From Cadophora sp. MPI-SDFR-AT-0126 (lineage: Eukaryota > Ascomycota > Leotiomycetes > Helotiales > Ploettnerulaceae), in NCBI GenBank assembly GCA_020747065.1, contig JAGMVK010000002.1, forward strand, positions 2,542,001-2,606,000: a DNA stretch of 64,000 bases. The letters are read 5' to 3'. Both the position numbers and the translations under genes were made by a program. The notes beneath the pieces are model-generated. The model did not search any database. It was not told the DNA's origin and was given only the letters and a program-made list of their open reading frames with translations. Positions 45,236 through 57,973 of this stretch are shown in pieces (within the stretch, counting starts at the first letter, position 1; each line of letters begins with the position of its first letter).

Positions 45236-48200
45236 ATGTATCGACACGAGGAAGTCGCGAGACGAGACGGCGAGGTGAATTCCTATTCACCCCCGAAACC
45301 TCCTCACCACCAATTCAATAGCCCGTACACGCCGGCGCCCTTGACAGCATCTCACATTCCCGGCCCGCCAGCATCACCCAGAGCTTTGACGACCCCTTCA
45401 TCATCCACCTATCAAACCGACAGGGAGAGGGAGAAGGATTATCAGCCTGCGCCCGCGCCCCGAGACAAACCTACCAGCAATTATTACGACCCAACATCAG
45501 ATTCGAGCGAGAGGAGACCATCGGAAACGCCTGCGTGGAAAGAAGGCCAGGCCCAAACTCCGCAGGTAAGCAGTCGCAGTCGCGGTGACAGTGAATAGGA
45601 GCCGCCGCTACGGCTAGAAATCTTCGTTTCAATTGCTAACGTCATTTCTATGTACCCAGACTCGAGAACCCTATCCCTATACTGCATCTTCCGTTGAACC
45701 ATCGAAATACTACAACGGAGTATACAGTTCTCCTGCCGCGCCATCATATCCTCCTCGATCACCTGTCTCACATGCACACCCTCGTCGATCGTCAATAACA
45801 CGATCACCCAGGATGGCAACGATGGCTTCACCAACCACGCGGCATAATGGGGTCGTGATGGGAACTCCTGTGAATGAGCCGCCACCAGTCGCAACGGTTC
45901 GTCAAGATGATCCCACAAGTGCAAAAAAGCAAACTAATTTTATTTATCAGACTCCAAGTCGCCCAGCAGACCCCATGGCCTTCTCGAGTATTCTCTCCAA
46001 CGCCGATCCATCACCAAAACCGACACCACCACCAAGCGTAACAAAGCATCCTCGCAAGGCATCACGACATATCGAAACCGTCGCAGCCTTTCCCCCGCCC
46101 ATCTCCAGAGACAGCTCGCGCCAGTCGTCTGCTGCTCCTGCTCCGACACCAGTCTCACGAGTTCCGTCCAAGCGAAAAGCAAACGGAGAACCAAAGAAGG
46201 CATCACCCAAGGCGAAGCAGTTGACAAAGGAGCAAGAAAAGGATATCCAGGCTACGATGGCAAAGATTGAGGCCGAGGCTGGTGATATGGAGTTGGATGA
46301 TGTCGACAACGAGAAAGCTACTTACAAGGCACGGCGTCTGAAGCGCAAGCTCGATACTGAAGCTGCCGAGGCGTCAAAGACCAAGCAGCGGAGGAAAGTC
46401 TTCGGGGACAAGATGGTGGCCAAACTTGGACGACACGCAGATTTCGGTGAGATGCGGTACAGAGAGATCCACCTCGACGCTGCGGTTACATCAGTACAAG
46501 AAAAGGAGGTCCAGGCTGAGAAGGAGCGGAAGAAGGATATGCAGCGCAAGCGACGTCGTGAGAAGACTGTGGCTACGAATATTGAGCAAAAGGAGATTGC
46601 TATCGCCAAAGCTCAGGCTGCGGAGGACGAACACGAGCGACAGAAGTTCATCAAGGAGGCACAACGAGCGGAGAAGAAGGCTCTGCACACGAAGGCCATA
46701 CTGGCTCGTGGCGACAAAGGTTCAGATCTCAGAGCAGTATCACCACTGGAGCCAAATCTCGTTGGTGGTATTATGTCGACATTTGCAACCGCGGACGAGC
46801 CTGCAAAGACCAAGAGCAAGCGCGGAGGTGCGAGACCAAAGAAGTCCAAAGAGCAGAAGCAAGCAGAGAAGGACTCGGCTGAAGCTGCTCAGGCTGCGAT
46901 CGATGCTGGGGAGGAACTTGCGCCACTTCCAATGATCAGAGAGGAGCCGAAGATCAAGATCAAGTTCAATACCAAAGAGCTCAAAGAAAATCGGGAAGAA
47001 TCGCCAGCAACATTCGAGCCATATGTTTCCAAAGGATATAATCAGATCTATGATCAGATTTGGCGAGATTTGGCAAGAAAGGATGTTAACAAGACATTCA
47101 AGGTTGCAGTCGAATCTTACGCTGTTAGAGCATCCAACTTGAAGAAGACGGCGATTCTGGCATCAAAGGAAGCAAAAAGATGGCAACTCCGTACCAACAA
47201 GGGTACGAAGGACCTCCAGGCTAGAGCAAAGCGTGTCATGCGTGAGATGATGTCCTTCTGGAAGCGGAATGAGCGAGAAGAGCGTGATCTCCGGAAGGCG
47301 GCAGAGAGGGCCGAAATTGAGAGTGCGAAGAAGGCAGAAGCTGATCGAGAGGCCAACAGACAGAAGCGGAAACTCAACTTCTTGATCTCACAGACTGAGC
47401 TGTACTCCCATTTCATCGGAAAGAAGATAAAGACGGATGAGGTTGAGCGGTCGACTGATCACCCTGATGTTGCTCTGACCGACAAAGACCCGAATGCTCC
47501 TGTCGTCGACGTGCCTGATCATGATGGTGTTACAGCTGCTCCAAAGGTCACGAATTTCGAGGATTTGGACTTTGATGCAGAGGATGATTCAGCTCTCAAG
47601 GCTGCTGCCATGGCCAACGCGCAGAACGCCATTCAAGAAGCCCAGAATAAGGCCCGAGCCTTCAACAAGCAAGATGACGGTCCAGCGATGGATGAGGAGG
47701 GAGAGATGAACTTCCAAAACCCTGCTGGAATGGGCGATGTCGATATTGAGCAACCGAAGATGCTCAATGCTCAGCTTAAGGAGTATCAACTCAAGGGTCT
47801 CAATTGGCTGGTCAATCTTTATGAACAAGGTATCAACGGTATCTTGGCCGACGAGATGGGTCTCGGAAAGACTGTTCAGTCTATTTCCGTCATGGCATAT
47901 CTGGCTGAGAAGCATGGTATCTGGGGTCCATTCTTAGTTGTAGCACCTGCTTCCACGCTTCACAACTGGCAGCAAGAAATCACCAAGTTTGTTCCTACGC
48001 TCAAGGTCTTGCCATATTGGGGTACAGCGGCGGATCGAAAGGTACTTCGGAAGTTCTGGGATCGCAAACACGTCACCTACACGCAGGATGCTCCATTCCA
48101 CGTTCTCATCACTTCGTATCAATTGGTCGTTTCCGATGTCGCCTATTTCCAGAAGATGAAGTGGCAGTACATGATTTTGGACGAAGCTCAAGCTATCAAA

Positions 48201-50446
48201 AGTTCTTCTAGTTCGAGATGGAAGAGTCTGTTGGGTTTCCACTGCAGAAATCGACTTCTCCTTACCGGTACTCCGATCCAAAATAACATGCAAGAATTGT
48301 GGGCTTTGCTACATTTCATTATGCCTAGTTTGTTCGATTCTCACGACGAGTTTAGCGAATGGTTCTCCAAGGACATTGAAAGCCACGCTCAGAGCAACAC
48401 GAAACTCAACGAGGATCAACTGAAGCGTCTACACATGATCCTGAAGCCATTCATGCTTCGTCGTGTCAAGAAGCATGTACAGAAGGAGTTGGGTGACAAG
48501 ATTGAGCTTGACATCTTCTGCGACCTCACCTATCGTCAAAGAGCATATTATGGCAACCTTCGGAACCAAATCAGTATCATGGATCTGATTGAGAAGGCTA
48601 CCATGGGTGATGACCAGGATACTGGTACTTTGATGAATTTGGTCATGCAATTCCGAAAGGTCTGCAATCATCCTGATTTGTTTCAGCGTGCAGAGACAAC
48701 ATCACCATTCTCATTTGGACACTTTGCCGAGACTGCCTCTTTCATGCGTGAGGGACCTCTGATCAATGTTGCCTACTCGAGCCGGAATTTGATCGAGTAT
48801 GAACTTCCTCGATTAGTCTGGCGTCACGGTGGTAGACTGGATATGCCTGGACGGGACAATGAAAAGGCTGGATTCAGAGGCAAATATCTGGACCAGTTGA
48901 TGAATGTCTTCACGCCTGAAAATATCCGCAACAATGCCAAGGATAACGAGGCGTTTTCATTCTTGAGATTTGCCGATTCTTCTGTTGAGGAAGCTTCCAA
49001 CGCATCTCGGAAGGACATCTTTTCTCGAGCGGTTGATCTTGCAAAGAAGCCACAGAGACTTGCGCCAATGGCTATCGTCTACGATGAGGAAGGAGAGAAA
49101 AACTTCACGCCTGCTCAAGCAATGCTTCAGATTGTTGAGAGAAACGATCGCAAACCTTTGGCTGAAGTCACCCATGAAGGTTACCTGAACAAGCTCTTCA
49201 ATGTCGCCAAGGACGTTTTCGCTGACTCTGGTTTGAGTCGAGTTGAACAGTGTGGCCGACCAGCAGTTACTGCGCCACCGATTGAAGTCTTCTGTGCTAG
49301 TCGTGGCGCGGTCATTGAAAAGGAGAATGTTCTCTTCAATGTCCCTGTCCGTCGCGCTCTGTACGGTCCATCTCCTGTCGAGGAGAAGGCATTAATCACT
49401 TCCAAGATTCCTGTTGCTTTCTGGCCAACTACCAAGATGCTGCCTGCTCCGACGTCAGAGAAGCAGCGCTTCACAAACATCCGCGTTCCTTCAATGCGTC
49501 GTTTCGTCACTGATTCTGGCAAACTTGCCAAGCTTGATGAGTTACTGTTCAAGCTCAAGGAAGGTGGACACCGTGTACTGCTTTATTTCCAGATGACTCG
49601 AATGATTGATCTCATGGAGGAGTATCTCACGTACCGCAACTACAAATACTGCCGTCTAGATGGTTCGACCAAACTCGAAGACAGAAGAGATACAGTTCAC
49701 GACTTCCAGACAAGACCCGAAATCTTCATCTTCCTCCTCAGTACCCGTGCCGGTGGTCTCGGTATCAACTTGACTAGTGCCGATACCGTCATCTTCTACG
49801 ACTCCGACTGGAATCCCACCATCGACTCTCAAGCCATGGACCGCGCCCATCGTCTGGGCCAAACCCGTCAAGTCACCGTCTACCGCATGATCACGCGCGG
49901 CACAATCGAAGAACGTATTCGAAAGCGAGCCCTCCAGAAGGAAGAAGTCCAGAAGGTCGTCATGACTGGCGGCTCAGGTGGTGGTGTCGACTTCAATACT
50001 AGATCCAAGGAGAATCGTACCAAGGATATTGCGATGTGGCTGGTTGATGATGATGAAGCTGCTGAGATTGAGCGTAAGGAGGCGGAGCTTGCGGCGCAGG
50101 AGGCGAGTGCCCCGCCTGAGAAGGCGAAGAAGAGGGGTAAGAAGAGAAAGGCGGAAGCGAGTGGGAGTTTGGAGGATTTGTATCATGAGGGTAAGCTTCC
50201 CATGCCTGTCTTTCTCAGAAAATGGGGCTCGGATCTAGGTTTGAATTTCGGCTAACAAGATGTATAGGCGAAGGTCACTTCGACGATGGATCCAATCGTC
50301 CTTCTGGTGCTGCTACGCCTATCCCTGGTGATGGTACACCGGTTGGCCATAAGGGCAAGAAACCTCGAAAGCAGAGCGCTAAGAAGGCGAAGACTGCTAA
50401 GCAGAGACTTGCTATGGCGGACGGGGATGTGGAGATGGATGGTTGA
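45236..50446 (+). CDS. INO80: INO80 chromatin-remodelling ATPase
   Basis: Catalytic subunit of the INO80 complex, which slides nucleosomes and exchanges H2A.Z at promoters, replication forks and breaks. Three exons, 45236-45565, 45660-50190, 50268-50446, 1679 aa, normal for fungi. Joins [10 protein letters not shown] (phase 0) and [11 protein letters not shown] (phase 1). Residues 1-300 are disordered Pro/Ser-rich. A long basic coiled-coil region (about 300-560) precedes the DBINO domain (about 560-700; [27 protein letters not shown]). The SNF2 ATPase starts near 800 with [11 protein letters not shown], then DEAQ at about 950, LTGTPIQNN, and [13 protein letters not shown] block. The long INO80 insertion follows, then helicase-C from about 1400 ([30 protein letters not shown]). 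Start chosen at 45236 rather than the GTG one codon upstream. Confidence 0.97.
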
Positions 50447-51658
50447 GTGATGATGAGGGAAGAATGAGGGAAATTCTCCTACCCTAGCAGTTTGGGAAGG
50501 GATAAATGTCGCAATGGGATGGATACGATATGTATTTTATTAGAGAGCGCTTTGCTTGTTCCACCAGTTCTTTTGCGTGGGAGACACGTCGGGGAGGGAA
50601 GAAAAGCGAAGTGCGATCACCGAAAAAGAAGTTGCCCTATACAGGGCGGTAGACTTTTGCAATTGCAATTCTTTGAGTCCAGAGAGAAAATAGGGTGGAT
50701 GGATGGGTGGGAAAGTTGATCTGGCAGGCATGTGGGGAGTAGAATGGGCGTTGGCTTTGGCTTTTGATACTACTGAATGGGCATAGTGGGGATGAACGGA
50801 GATGAAGTGAGGGAAGAGAGTTGTGTTGTATTATATGATAAGAATGGTACTTTGAAGACGAAGATGTTCTATTTGTGTGCTTTGTGCTTTGTGTGCTTGT
50901 CATTTGTGATCTTATAATTTGTGGAGATGTGTGTGTGTAGGTTGAATCTTCTCAACTATTTACGTAGACCTAGCCGAGATCTAGAGAGAGCGATTCGCCT
51001 TTTCGGATAGCTGAAGTTAGGAAGCTGAACTTACCAAATTTACTTTACCCCATGACTGAAGTCTCTGCCTGCCATGCTTCCTACCTTTGCTCAGCCCCGA
51101 TTTGTAACCATCTAACTTTTCTCTTTCTGTATTTTGGCTAAATAACATTGCGGAGGTAGACTTGTTTCTGGCTCACCCTGCTGCAGGTGTAGGTGTTGTC
51201 CGCTGCCCCCCAGGTACAAGTACTTAGTCAGCTTACTGTGCTGTGCCTACCTCGCTTAATAGAGGGGGGCGGGCCGTTCCTGTGTGCAGCCGAGGCCGAG
51301 CCTTGAGGGCTGAAAGAGAGGGTCTAAATGGGGCGGGATTCTCTGTTGTGATGATGTATTGTGTAGGTGATGATCCCTGAGGATGCTGTGGTGTCGATTA
51401 GTAAGTGTGCTTGCTGCAAGTGAGATGATGGATTGGACTGCCGACTTGCCGCTAGAGCCAGAATGTAAACAAAGCCGGTTGAGCGACGTTCAGCTTGATG
51501 TTGCACGACAGATTTGACTTTGTGATGGCTTGCTTTGGGGGGGGGGCTCCGGATTTCTAATGGTAGTATTGCGGCATTTCTCCTGCGCTTCTGTAGGGGA
51601 TGGCTGAGCTGAAACTTTCAGCTGTTGTTCTCTGCTTTTTAACATGGCCGTAGAAATG
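50447..51658. other. Intergenic, no supported gene
   Basis: INO80 3' flank and upstream region of the lyase. A run of ten G lies at about 51537-51546. No gene recognised. Confidence 0.5.
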
Positions 51659-51667
51659 TATATAAAG
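51659..51667 (+). promoter_or_regulatory. TATA box of the glucuronan lyase gene
   Basis: TATATAAAG, 77 bp before the ATG. Good match to consensus at a usual distance, fitting an inducible secreted-enzyme gene. Confidence 0.65.
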
Positions 51668-51743
51668 AGCCAAAAGCCCGTTATTTTTCAGAGCATAACA
51701 GAATCTTCATACTTGAGGTTTTCAAATTTCTTCCCACTTCACA

Positions 51744-52588
51744 ATGCTCCTCAAATGTATCCTCACCTCAGGCTTGGCCATGTGGTCAACAGTCCAAAGT
51801 GTTCAAACATTCGCCAACAAAGGCACATATCCCGGAAACTGGGATGATTCATATATCGACCCTGGAACACAAGGTAAATTTCCCCCATTACCTTCCTCCT
51901 GCTTCCAAGTCTCCCAAAATTAACACACACCGCCCAAGGCACAATCGACGAAGTCTACAACGTCTTCAACGAATCCCCCTCCTCCATCAAAATGACCCAA
52001 ACCTACGACCCCTCCTACCGCGGGCGCTACCACTCGGAAGTGCACAAATTCAACGCCTACAAGAAAGGCGACACGGGCTTCTACGGCTTCCTATTCCGTC
52101 TCTCCCAAGACTGGCAGTTCTCCCCAGCACAGGGCTACAACCTCGCGCAATTCATCGCCGACTTCACGGATCTGCCCTGCGAAGAGGACTACATGCCGTC
52201 CAGCATGATCTGGATCGTTGGCAACAAGCTGCAGTCGCGTGTTAAGTATGGTGAGGTTTGTCCTACCTCCGCGCAGCAGATTACGCCGTTTGAGGATTTG
52301 GCGACGGTCCAGGCGGGGAGGTGGCATAAGGTGATTATCCAGGCGAGGTGGAGGAGCGATGAGAGTGGGTTTTATAAGATATGGTTTGATGGCGGGATTG
52401 TGGTGAACAGGACGGGGATTAGGACGACGGTCGGGGATGCGAGGCCGTTCCAGTTTAGGGTGGGGTTGTATGCGAATTCTTGGACTTGGCCGGCGGTTAT
52501 GAAGGGGGATCAGGGCTTTAGACAGGTTTGGTTTGATGAGATTGGGGTGGGGACGGCGTTTGCGGATGCGGATCCTGCGCAGTGGTAG
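51744..52588 (+). CDS. Secreted polysaccharide lyase family 20 (glucuronan lyase)
   Basis: Endolytic beta-elimination of beta-1,4-glucuronan, acting outside the cell. Exons 51744-51873 and 51939-52588, 259 aa; the 65-nt intron joins DPGTQ-GTIDEVYN in phase 1. Signal peptide in about the first 19-24 residues (MLLKCILTSGLAMW). The mature part has PL20 landmarks known from the Trichoderma enzyme: TGFYGFLFRLSQDWQF, YNLAQFIADFTD, MPSSMIWIVGNKL, SRVKYGEVC, WHKVIIQARW, GFYKIWFDG, FQFRVGLYAN and the ending FADADPAQW. The length suits the family's beta-jelly-roll fold. The second half of the gene becomes markedly G-rich. A TATA box lies close upstream. Potential glycosylation at NRT and NES. Confidence 0.9.
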
Positions 52589-52979
52589 ATTCTGTGGGAG
52601 GTTTAGAGTGCGGTGGATGTCTGTTGGGGTGAGAGGAAGGGTGGCTGGCACAGGCGAGGTAGTATGTGGGGATAAGCAGTCCTAGAAGAAGCTAGAAAAT
52701 GAATAATTGATGGATTCTATCTGTCGAAGAGGTTTTACCCAGATCCTGGTATACAGCATTTGTAGCTCTCCCTTAACAAGAAGGATCTTTCTAAGGGCTT
52801 TCACGCACAGATCTAGGGCTGATGTGACTTTCAGAGAGAACACTATTCCTATTGATAGCCCGATGAGCCTTCAAGATCTGATAAAGAATTATTTGTGGTA
52901 TTTATACAAAGACAGGACAAGCTCGCTTCTGAATCAATATGGACATAGATATAACCTTCAATCTCCCCGCCACCTGATT
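52589..52979. other. Convergent intergenic region
   Basis: 3' flanks of the lyase and the oxidoreductase; nothing recognised. Confidence 0.5.
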
Positions 52980-54139
52980 TTACTCCACTGACTTCTTGTA
53001 AGTCTCCAACGCAACGTCAATCACAATCTTTCCCTTCGCTCTTCCCGTCTTCAGCTTCTCCATAGCCTTTGCACCATCTTCAAATGCAAATTTCTGATCG
53101 ATCACCGGCTTGACCTTTCGCTCCTTAATCCACACCGCTACCTGCTCCAGATCTTCTGGCTTAGGCGCTGGCCAGAACCCATCAATCTTTCCCTTCAACC
53201 CTCCAAGGAATTTCGGCAATAGAGCCCTCGTAGCCATATCGATCACGCTAGGTATCGACATCTCTCCTGCAACCAAAACGTACGACGCGTTAGGCTTAGC
53301 GTACTCGTTCCACCGCCACCAAAGCTCCTTGTTCTCGATATGTCCAACATTGTCGACTGCGTGATCAAACTTCCGTCCACTGGCAAGCAAAGCAGCCAGT
53401 ACATTCCCCTCCTTATAATCAATAACCACATCCGCACCGAGTCTCTTGCACAGCTCCACATTTGCTGTTGAACAAGTAGTCGTCACATGACATCCAACAG
53501 CCTTCGCAAACTGAATCCCTAGAGTCCCAGTCCCTCCCGACCCACCATTAATAAACAAATGATCGCCCTTTTTAACACGCGGTACAATAGACTGATACGC
53601 CGTCAAGCCCGCAACCCCCAATACCGCAACATCCAACGTACTCACACCCTCCGGGATAGCAACAGCATGTTTCCCCTCAACAATCGCAAAATCAGCCATA
53701 GCACCTCCAGCAAGGGGTGAAGTCCCCGCTACGCCGAAAACGAGCTGACCAGGTTCCAGACTCGAGCCTGTGGCGGGCGTGACGATGCGGCCTGCGAAAT
53801 CGAGACCGGGCGTTGCGGGGTAGGAGACGAGGAGACGGCCGATCAGGGGCATCTCGGCGGGTTTGTAGTCGACGGGGTTGAGAGCTGTGGCGAGGATTTG
53901 GACGAGGTGTTGGTTCGGTTTTGGCTTGGGGACGGGTGCTGAGGGGTTGATTTTCATGCTCTTGTCGAGGCCGTTGCGGTTGCTGGTATATTGCCCTGGG
54001 CATCGTCTTAGTATTGCTTAAATCTGAATGGAAGGACATATAATGATGGGTGATCCTATGAGATTTGAGGGGGGTGTGAAGCAGTCAATATCTTACATGC
54101 TCGCATCGTAGCCGGGGGGAAGTTCTTGGCGGCGGCCAT
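52980..54139 (-). CDS. MDR-family zinc-less oxidoreductase, paralog of the 18.3-kb gene
   Basis: Two exons, 54139-54097 and 53995-52980, 352 aa; the 101-nt intron is placed so that T+GG rebuilds the Trp of MRA-WQYTSNRNG, matching MRAWQYSSS in the paralog. GroES-like half: LNPVDYKPAEMP, PATPGLDFAGRI. Rossmann half: GVAGLTAYQSIV, FINGGSGGTGTLGIQFAKA, CHVTTTCST, LGADVVIDY, and the C-terminal GRAKGKIVIDV. No zinc-binding Cys cluster, so an NADPH quinone/enone reductase is likely. The chosen start is MAAAKNFPP; an in-frame upstream ATG at 54295 would add 52 residues that could act as a mitochondrial presequence (rich in Arg, Ser, Leu), which cannot be settled here. Confidence 0.88.
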
Positions 54140-54710
54140 GATATCGGGCTGAGTTTCTCGTGGAGAGACTGTATTAGAATTTTCAGACTGTGTTAGGATT
54201 GAGTGGTATAGACGAGACTTGGCAAGTTTGTTTTGGAAGATCGCTGTGGTTCTGGGCGTGATATTTAAGGTCTCAAGATGAGGTTGAAAAGGCATGGTGT
54301 TTCATCCAGCAAGATGCGAGAAAGTTGCGACCCTCGCTTTCTTGATTGGGTTTAGCGCATGCGCTCGGGACAATTTCAGATTCCGGGGATCTGCCCCCTG
54401 TAGAAGCCTGGAGATTCTGCGATGACGAGCCTGTAAGCATTCGCACAGCACTGCATTCAGGCGCATACAGCCGATGTATATTCAGCCACGCTAGGCGAAT
54501 CGGAAAGGGGGTTCAAGCGAGTCCGAATGCGATATTGATATTTACTCCGAATGGTGTCATATACATCATCGTTTGTCGCTTTCGGCAGTGGACGTTGCGC
54601 CGCACTTTTGCTGACTGGGAAAATACATAGGAAATCTTGGTTTTTCGAAGTTTCGTCATATTGTTTGTTTTGTTCTCGTTTGCAGCGAGGCTGCGAGAAT
54701 GTGAGAGACT
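54140..54710. other. Intergenic, no supported gene
   Basis: Upstream of the oxidoreductase and downstream of the HET gene on the same strand. No distinct element. Confidence 0.5.
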
Positions 54711-57149
54711 TCAGGCCAAGCTCAAGTCCTCCAGGTTCTTCTCTCCTTCATCCCAAGCCTCTCCATCCATCATTCCGGACACATAAGCCGTTCCTACAAC
54801 CATAAACTTCCTCTCTCCGGCCCCCAATATTGAGCGTAGAATTACAGGCATCCTCATGCCACTGATCAGCGCCACCACATCATCTTCCATTAAAGTATTG
54901 GCACCAACACCAAGCCACCCCGTGGCAGTCTCGAAAATCGTATTGCCCCTTGCAACAGCCCATACCAGATGCAGGATTTTGGAAATTTTAGGATGGACTT
55001 TCATGGCACACATGGTCTGCCACTCTGGATTCTCAACATACTCGTTGTAAGTCGGGTTGAAGAAACGGTCCCTCATCCCTGGGTCATTCGCTGCTTTCTC
55101 CAGATTCCTCTGGACATCTGAAGGAGTCACGGGTTTATACCAATCAGAATTCCAATGGAGAAGATCCAGGAAATCAGCAAAATCCTTGGCGTCACAGTTC
55201 ATGAGACGCAAGTGGCCCTGTGTGGCGACCTCTAGGGTCGCCTTGTAGAAATTGTTATATCTCTCTCTTGCGTGGGAGTCTTTTATCAAAGCTATCGTCA
55301 TCCATGCTTGCAGTGTACTTACTGTCGAGAAGAACATCTCTGGATCGTCGAGGCCGAAATACCGACCATCGCAAACTTCTCGTGTTCCGAAGGGTGGTTC
55401 CCATACTTTTTGTCGAACGTGGTTGGATATCCTGTCGACGATGACTCCTGAAACTTGCAGTTCGGCACCACGATTATGGATGTGGACAACTGGTAGACTC
55501 TCCTTCGTGGCGCAATGAGTACCGTCCAGACACATGAATGAGCTTGTCTTTCTGAAATCAGGGACCCAGGATGGAGCATTTGGTATATGGCTGTCTATGC
55601 CAGATGCTAGCGATAGGAATGCAAGGTCCGGCTCTTTCTCGACTATTGCGACCATAGATTTCCAGTACACTTCGTCAACAGACAGCGTGTAGTCAGGCTT
55701 GGGCATTGTGAAACCAAGTTTGGCCAAGATGCCGTACAGTCCATAGATTTTATCTCTTGGATTCGTAGCGTCATATAGCGCAAGATATCGAAGTAATCTG
55801 CCTATGGTTCCTCGACTTAGTGGTTCATTAGTTAAGACTCTGCTCCGTAAATCGGCACGGAAGATGTGAGTTGACTGGTGGTAGAGGAGATCGTTGAGAG
55901 GGTATGCGCTCCGGACGTTGAGTGCTGTTGTCAATGATAGTAATTCGGCGTTAGCGAAGTCGTAGTTTTCGGTGTCGTTTCCACAGTGGATTGTGCAGAC
56001 GCCTTGTTGCGCGAGACCGATTTCCTGAACCGTAGAAAAGAGCTGTTACTTGACAATTTTATTCATGACCGAGATGAGTGTGGGGAGAGAAGAAGGCGTG
56101 CGAGATGCTCAGACGTAACCGAATTTCTGGGGAAATGATCTTACTTGTATTGTCCAAACTCGAGAGAACCATGCTATATTGCTGAAGTCTGCAATCACAG
56201 ACTCATGGCCTCTTCCTTGGTCGAAGTCAGCTACGACAAACCCACAGCCATCAAGGGGCAGCTCACTTTCAATCTTTTCCCACAAATGGGACCGACTCCA
56301 GTCAAGCATTGATCGTGGCAGCGACCACAGCTGTAAGTGAAGCGCAATGTATCTGAAAGCCAACCGCCGTTCCGCTGTACTTGGACCCAGCCATACAAGG
56401 ACTTTCGCAGCATTCTGATAGATCTGTCCCATAATCTGTACTTGCTGACTAGCCTCTTCGGCATTTGTCTGATCGATACAAATGGCATCTATCCAGAGAA
56501 GACGATTGCTGTACTTCTTGCGTAGATGATACAACGCCGAGATACAATTCTCGGTCACGGGGAGCTTCTTGCCATCGCATAGAATGTACTGCTGCTCCGA
56601 TGGTGGTGGCGGTGGTCCCCATGTATAGGAAAGTGCTTCGTATCTTGGCGGAGTAGTGATAGAGATTGCAAAAAGGCTGCACTCAATGACACTACTCTCA
56701 TACGTCGACTTCTTCAACACGAGACATCGAAATCCGGTCTGGCTGAGCACGAATGTATGCTTGTATGTCTCGACATTATCTGCATCTATGACTTTGCGGG
56801 ACTGTTTCGATGACTCGTGAGATGTATCAGAATCCAGCTTCGCTGAGAAGTAGACGCTGAAGATGCTGATCCATTTGAAGAGCCTCGAGCCAAATTGGAT
56901 GAATAGGCATAACGCGAGGCTGGCAAGGTCGGAATAGCGGAAGGATAGAAAGGAGTAAACAAGGACTAAATTGACAATGGAGAAAACGAGCGGTCGAGTA
57001 GAATATTCAAAATAATACTGCTGGGTAGAGATGTATGAGATGTCTTCATATATGCCGCCTTTCTTGTTTCTGAGATAGAAGTACTTTGAGATGTATGCAC
57101 CGAAGAGACGCTGGTAGCCAAGCACGAATTCGTAAAAGCGTTCTGTCAT
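54711..57149 (-). CDS. HET-domain protein with hydrophobic N-terminal segments
   Basis: Heterokaryon-incompatibility-type protein. Exons 57149-56145 and 56024-54711, 772 aa; the 120-nt intron joins VWTIQ-EIGLAQQG in phase 0. The HET domain spans residues about 165-340: YEALSYTWGPPPPP, ILCDGKKLPVTENCISAL, RLLWIDAICIDQTNAEEASQQV and WFSRVWTIQEIGLA, all canonical blocks. Before it, residues about 50-105 hold two or three hydrophobic stretches (RPLVFSIVNLVLVYSF, LASLALCLFIQF, WISIFSVYF), unusual for HET proteins. After it come the usual RDKIYGLYGIL and PDYTLSVDEVYW elements and a DUF-like tail with NTIFETATGWLGVGA. HET proteins trigger or modulate allorecognition death or, in many cases, have unknown roles. 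It is divergent from a P450 gene. Confidence 0.9.
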
Positions 57150-57973
57150 TCTGAAGCCAAGGTTATGAGACAGAAATGGTCGGAGCCGCCTGGATCAGTG
57201 CTCATGGTCCTGAAGCCTGGTTTGATCACCAGCTGCGGTGGCGAGTATTGAATTATAACAACATTTGAGTTATGGAGATGGACAGAGGTTGGGCTCTCAG
57301 CTGAGGCTCCTCCCTCGGTGAGAGCAGGCAGAATGTCTCGCTTGGAATGATTGGTACTGAAACTCGCCGCGGCCAGAGTATGTATCAGAATGCCTGCGTG
57401 AAGCCTCCTCCCACAGCCTCTGCATTCCTTGGCAAAATACAAAATAATTCCGGCGTGACCACAGCGAAGATCAAGACTCTTGTGGGCTCTTCATACCACT
57501 CAAAGAGACGTGTGTCTCTTCTAAGCTTTTAAGAAGTAAAATGTGGACAATGGGCTCGGTCTCTTACCCCCCTAAGCTCACTGTCGTGTCCCTTCTCCTA
57601 CGTAAGTGTGATGTGTCACGTAGCCTGTAACCTTGTGACAGAGACTGTAGGGGTCACTAAACTGTCACTCAATAAGCGAACCTGCCAACATCTTGCTTCT
57701 TCACGACACTGACTACCTGTAGTGCTTATTGAGCAGCGCTTCGCTTCGGGCGGCATGGGCTGGAGAGGTGCGCTTGTCGTACTTACGCGGATAATTTCGT
57801 ACGCACATCATGACGCTGCTACATTGCATATGATCTGTCAGCCGACGCCTTTCTGTCTCTTGTCCCGGTTTCCTTTTTGGAAATTATATGTCTCTCTTGA
57901 GCTCAGTACAAGTCGGCTCATGCTATGAATTAAGAGTGATAAACATTTGTCTCTTTGGAGAACTACCCTTACA
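57150..57973. other. Divergent promoter region, HET gene and P450
   Basis: 824 bp head-to-head. A minus ORF at 57146-57442 has no features. No clear TATA box. Confidence 0.5.

Noticed and set aside
51799..52245. 148-aa plus-strand ORF in the lyase region
   Set aside because: Wrong frame of the PL20 gene; Arg/Leu/His-rich.
54140..54295. 52-residue N-terminal extension of the second oxidoreductase
   Set aside because: In frame, but the paralog starts near MRAWQY and the short start MAAAKNFPP fits better; kept as an alternative only.
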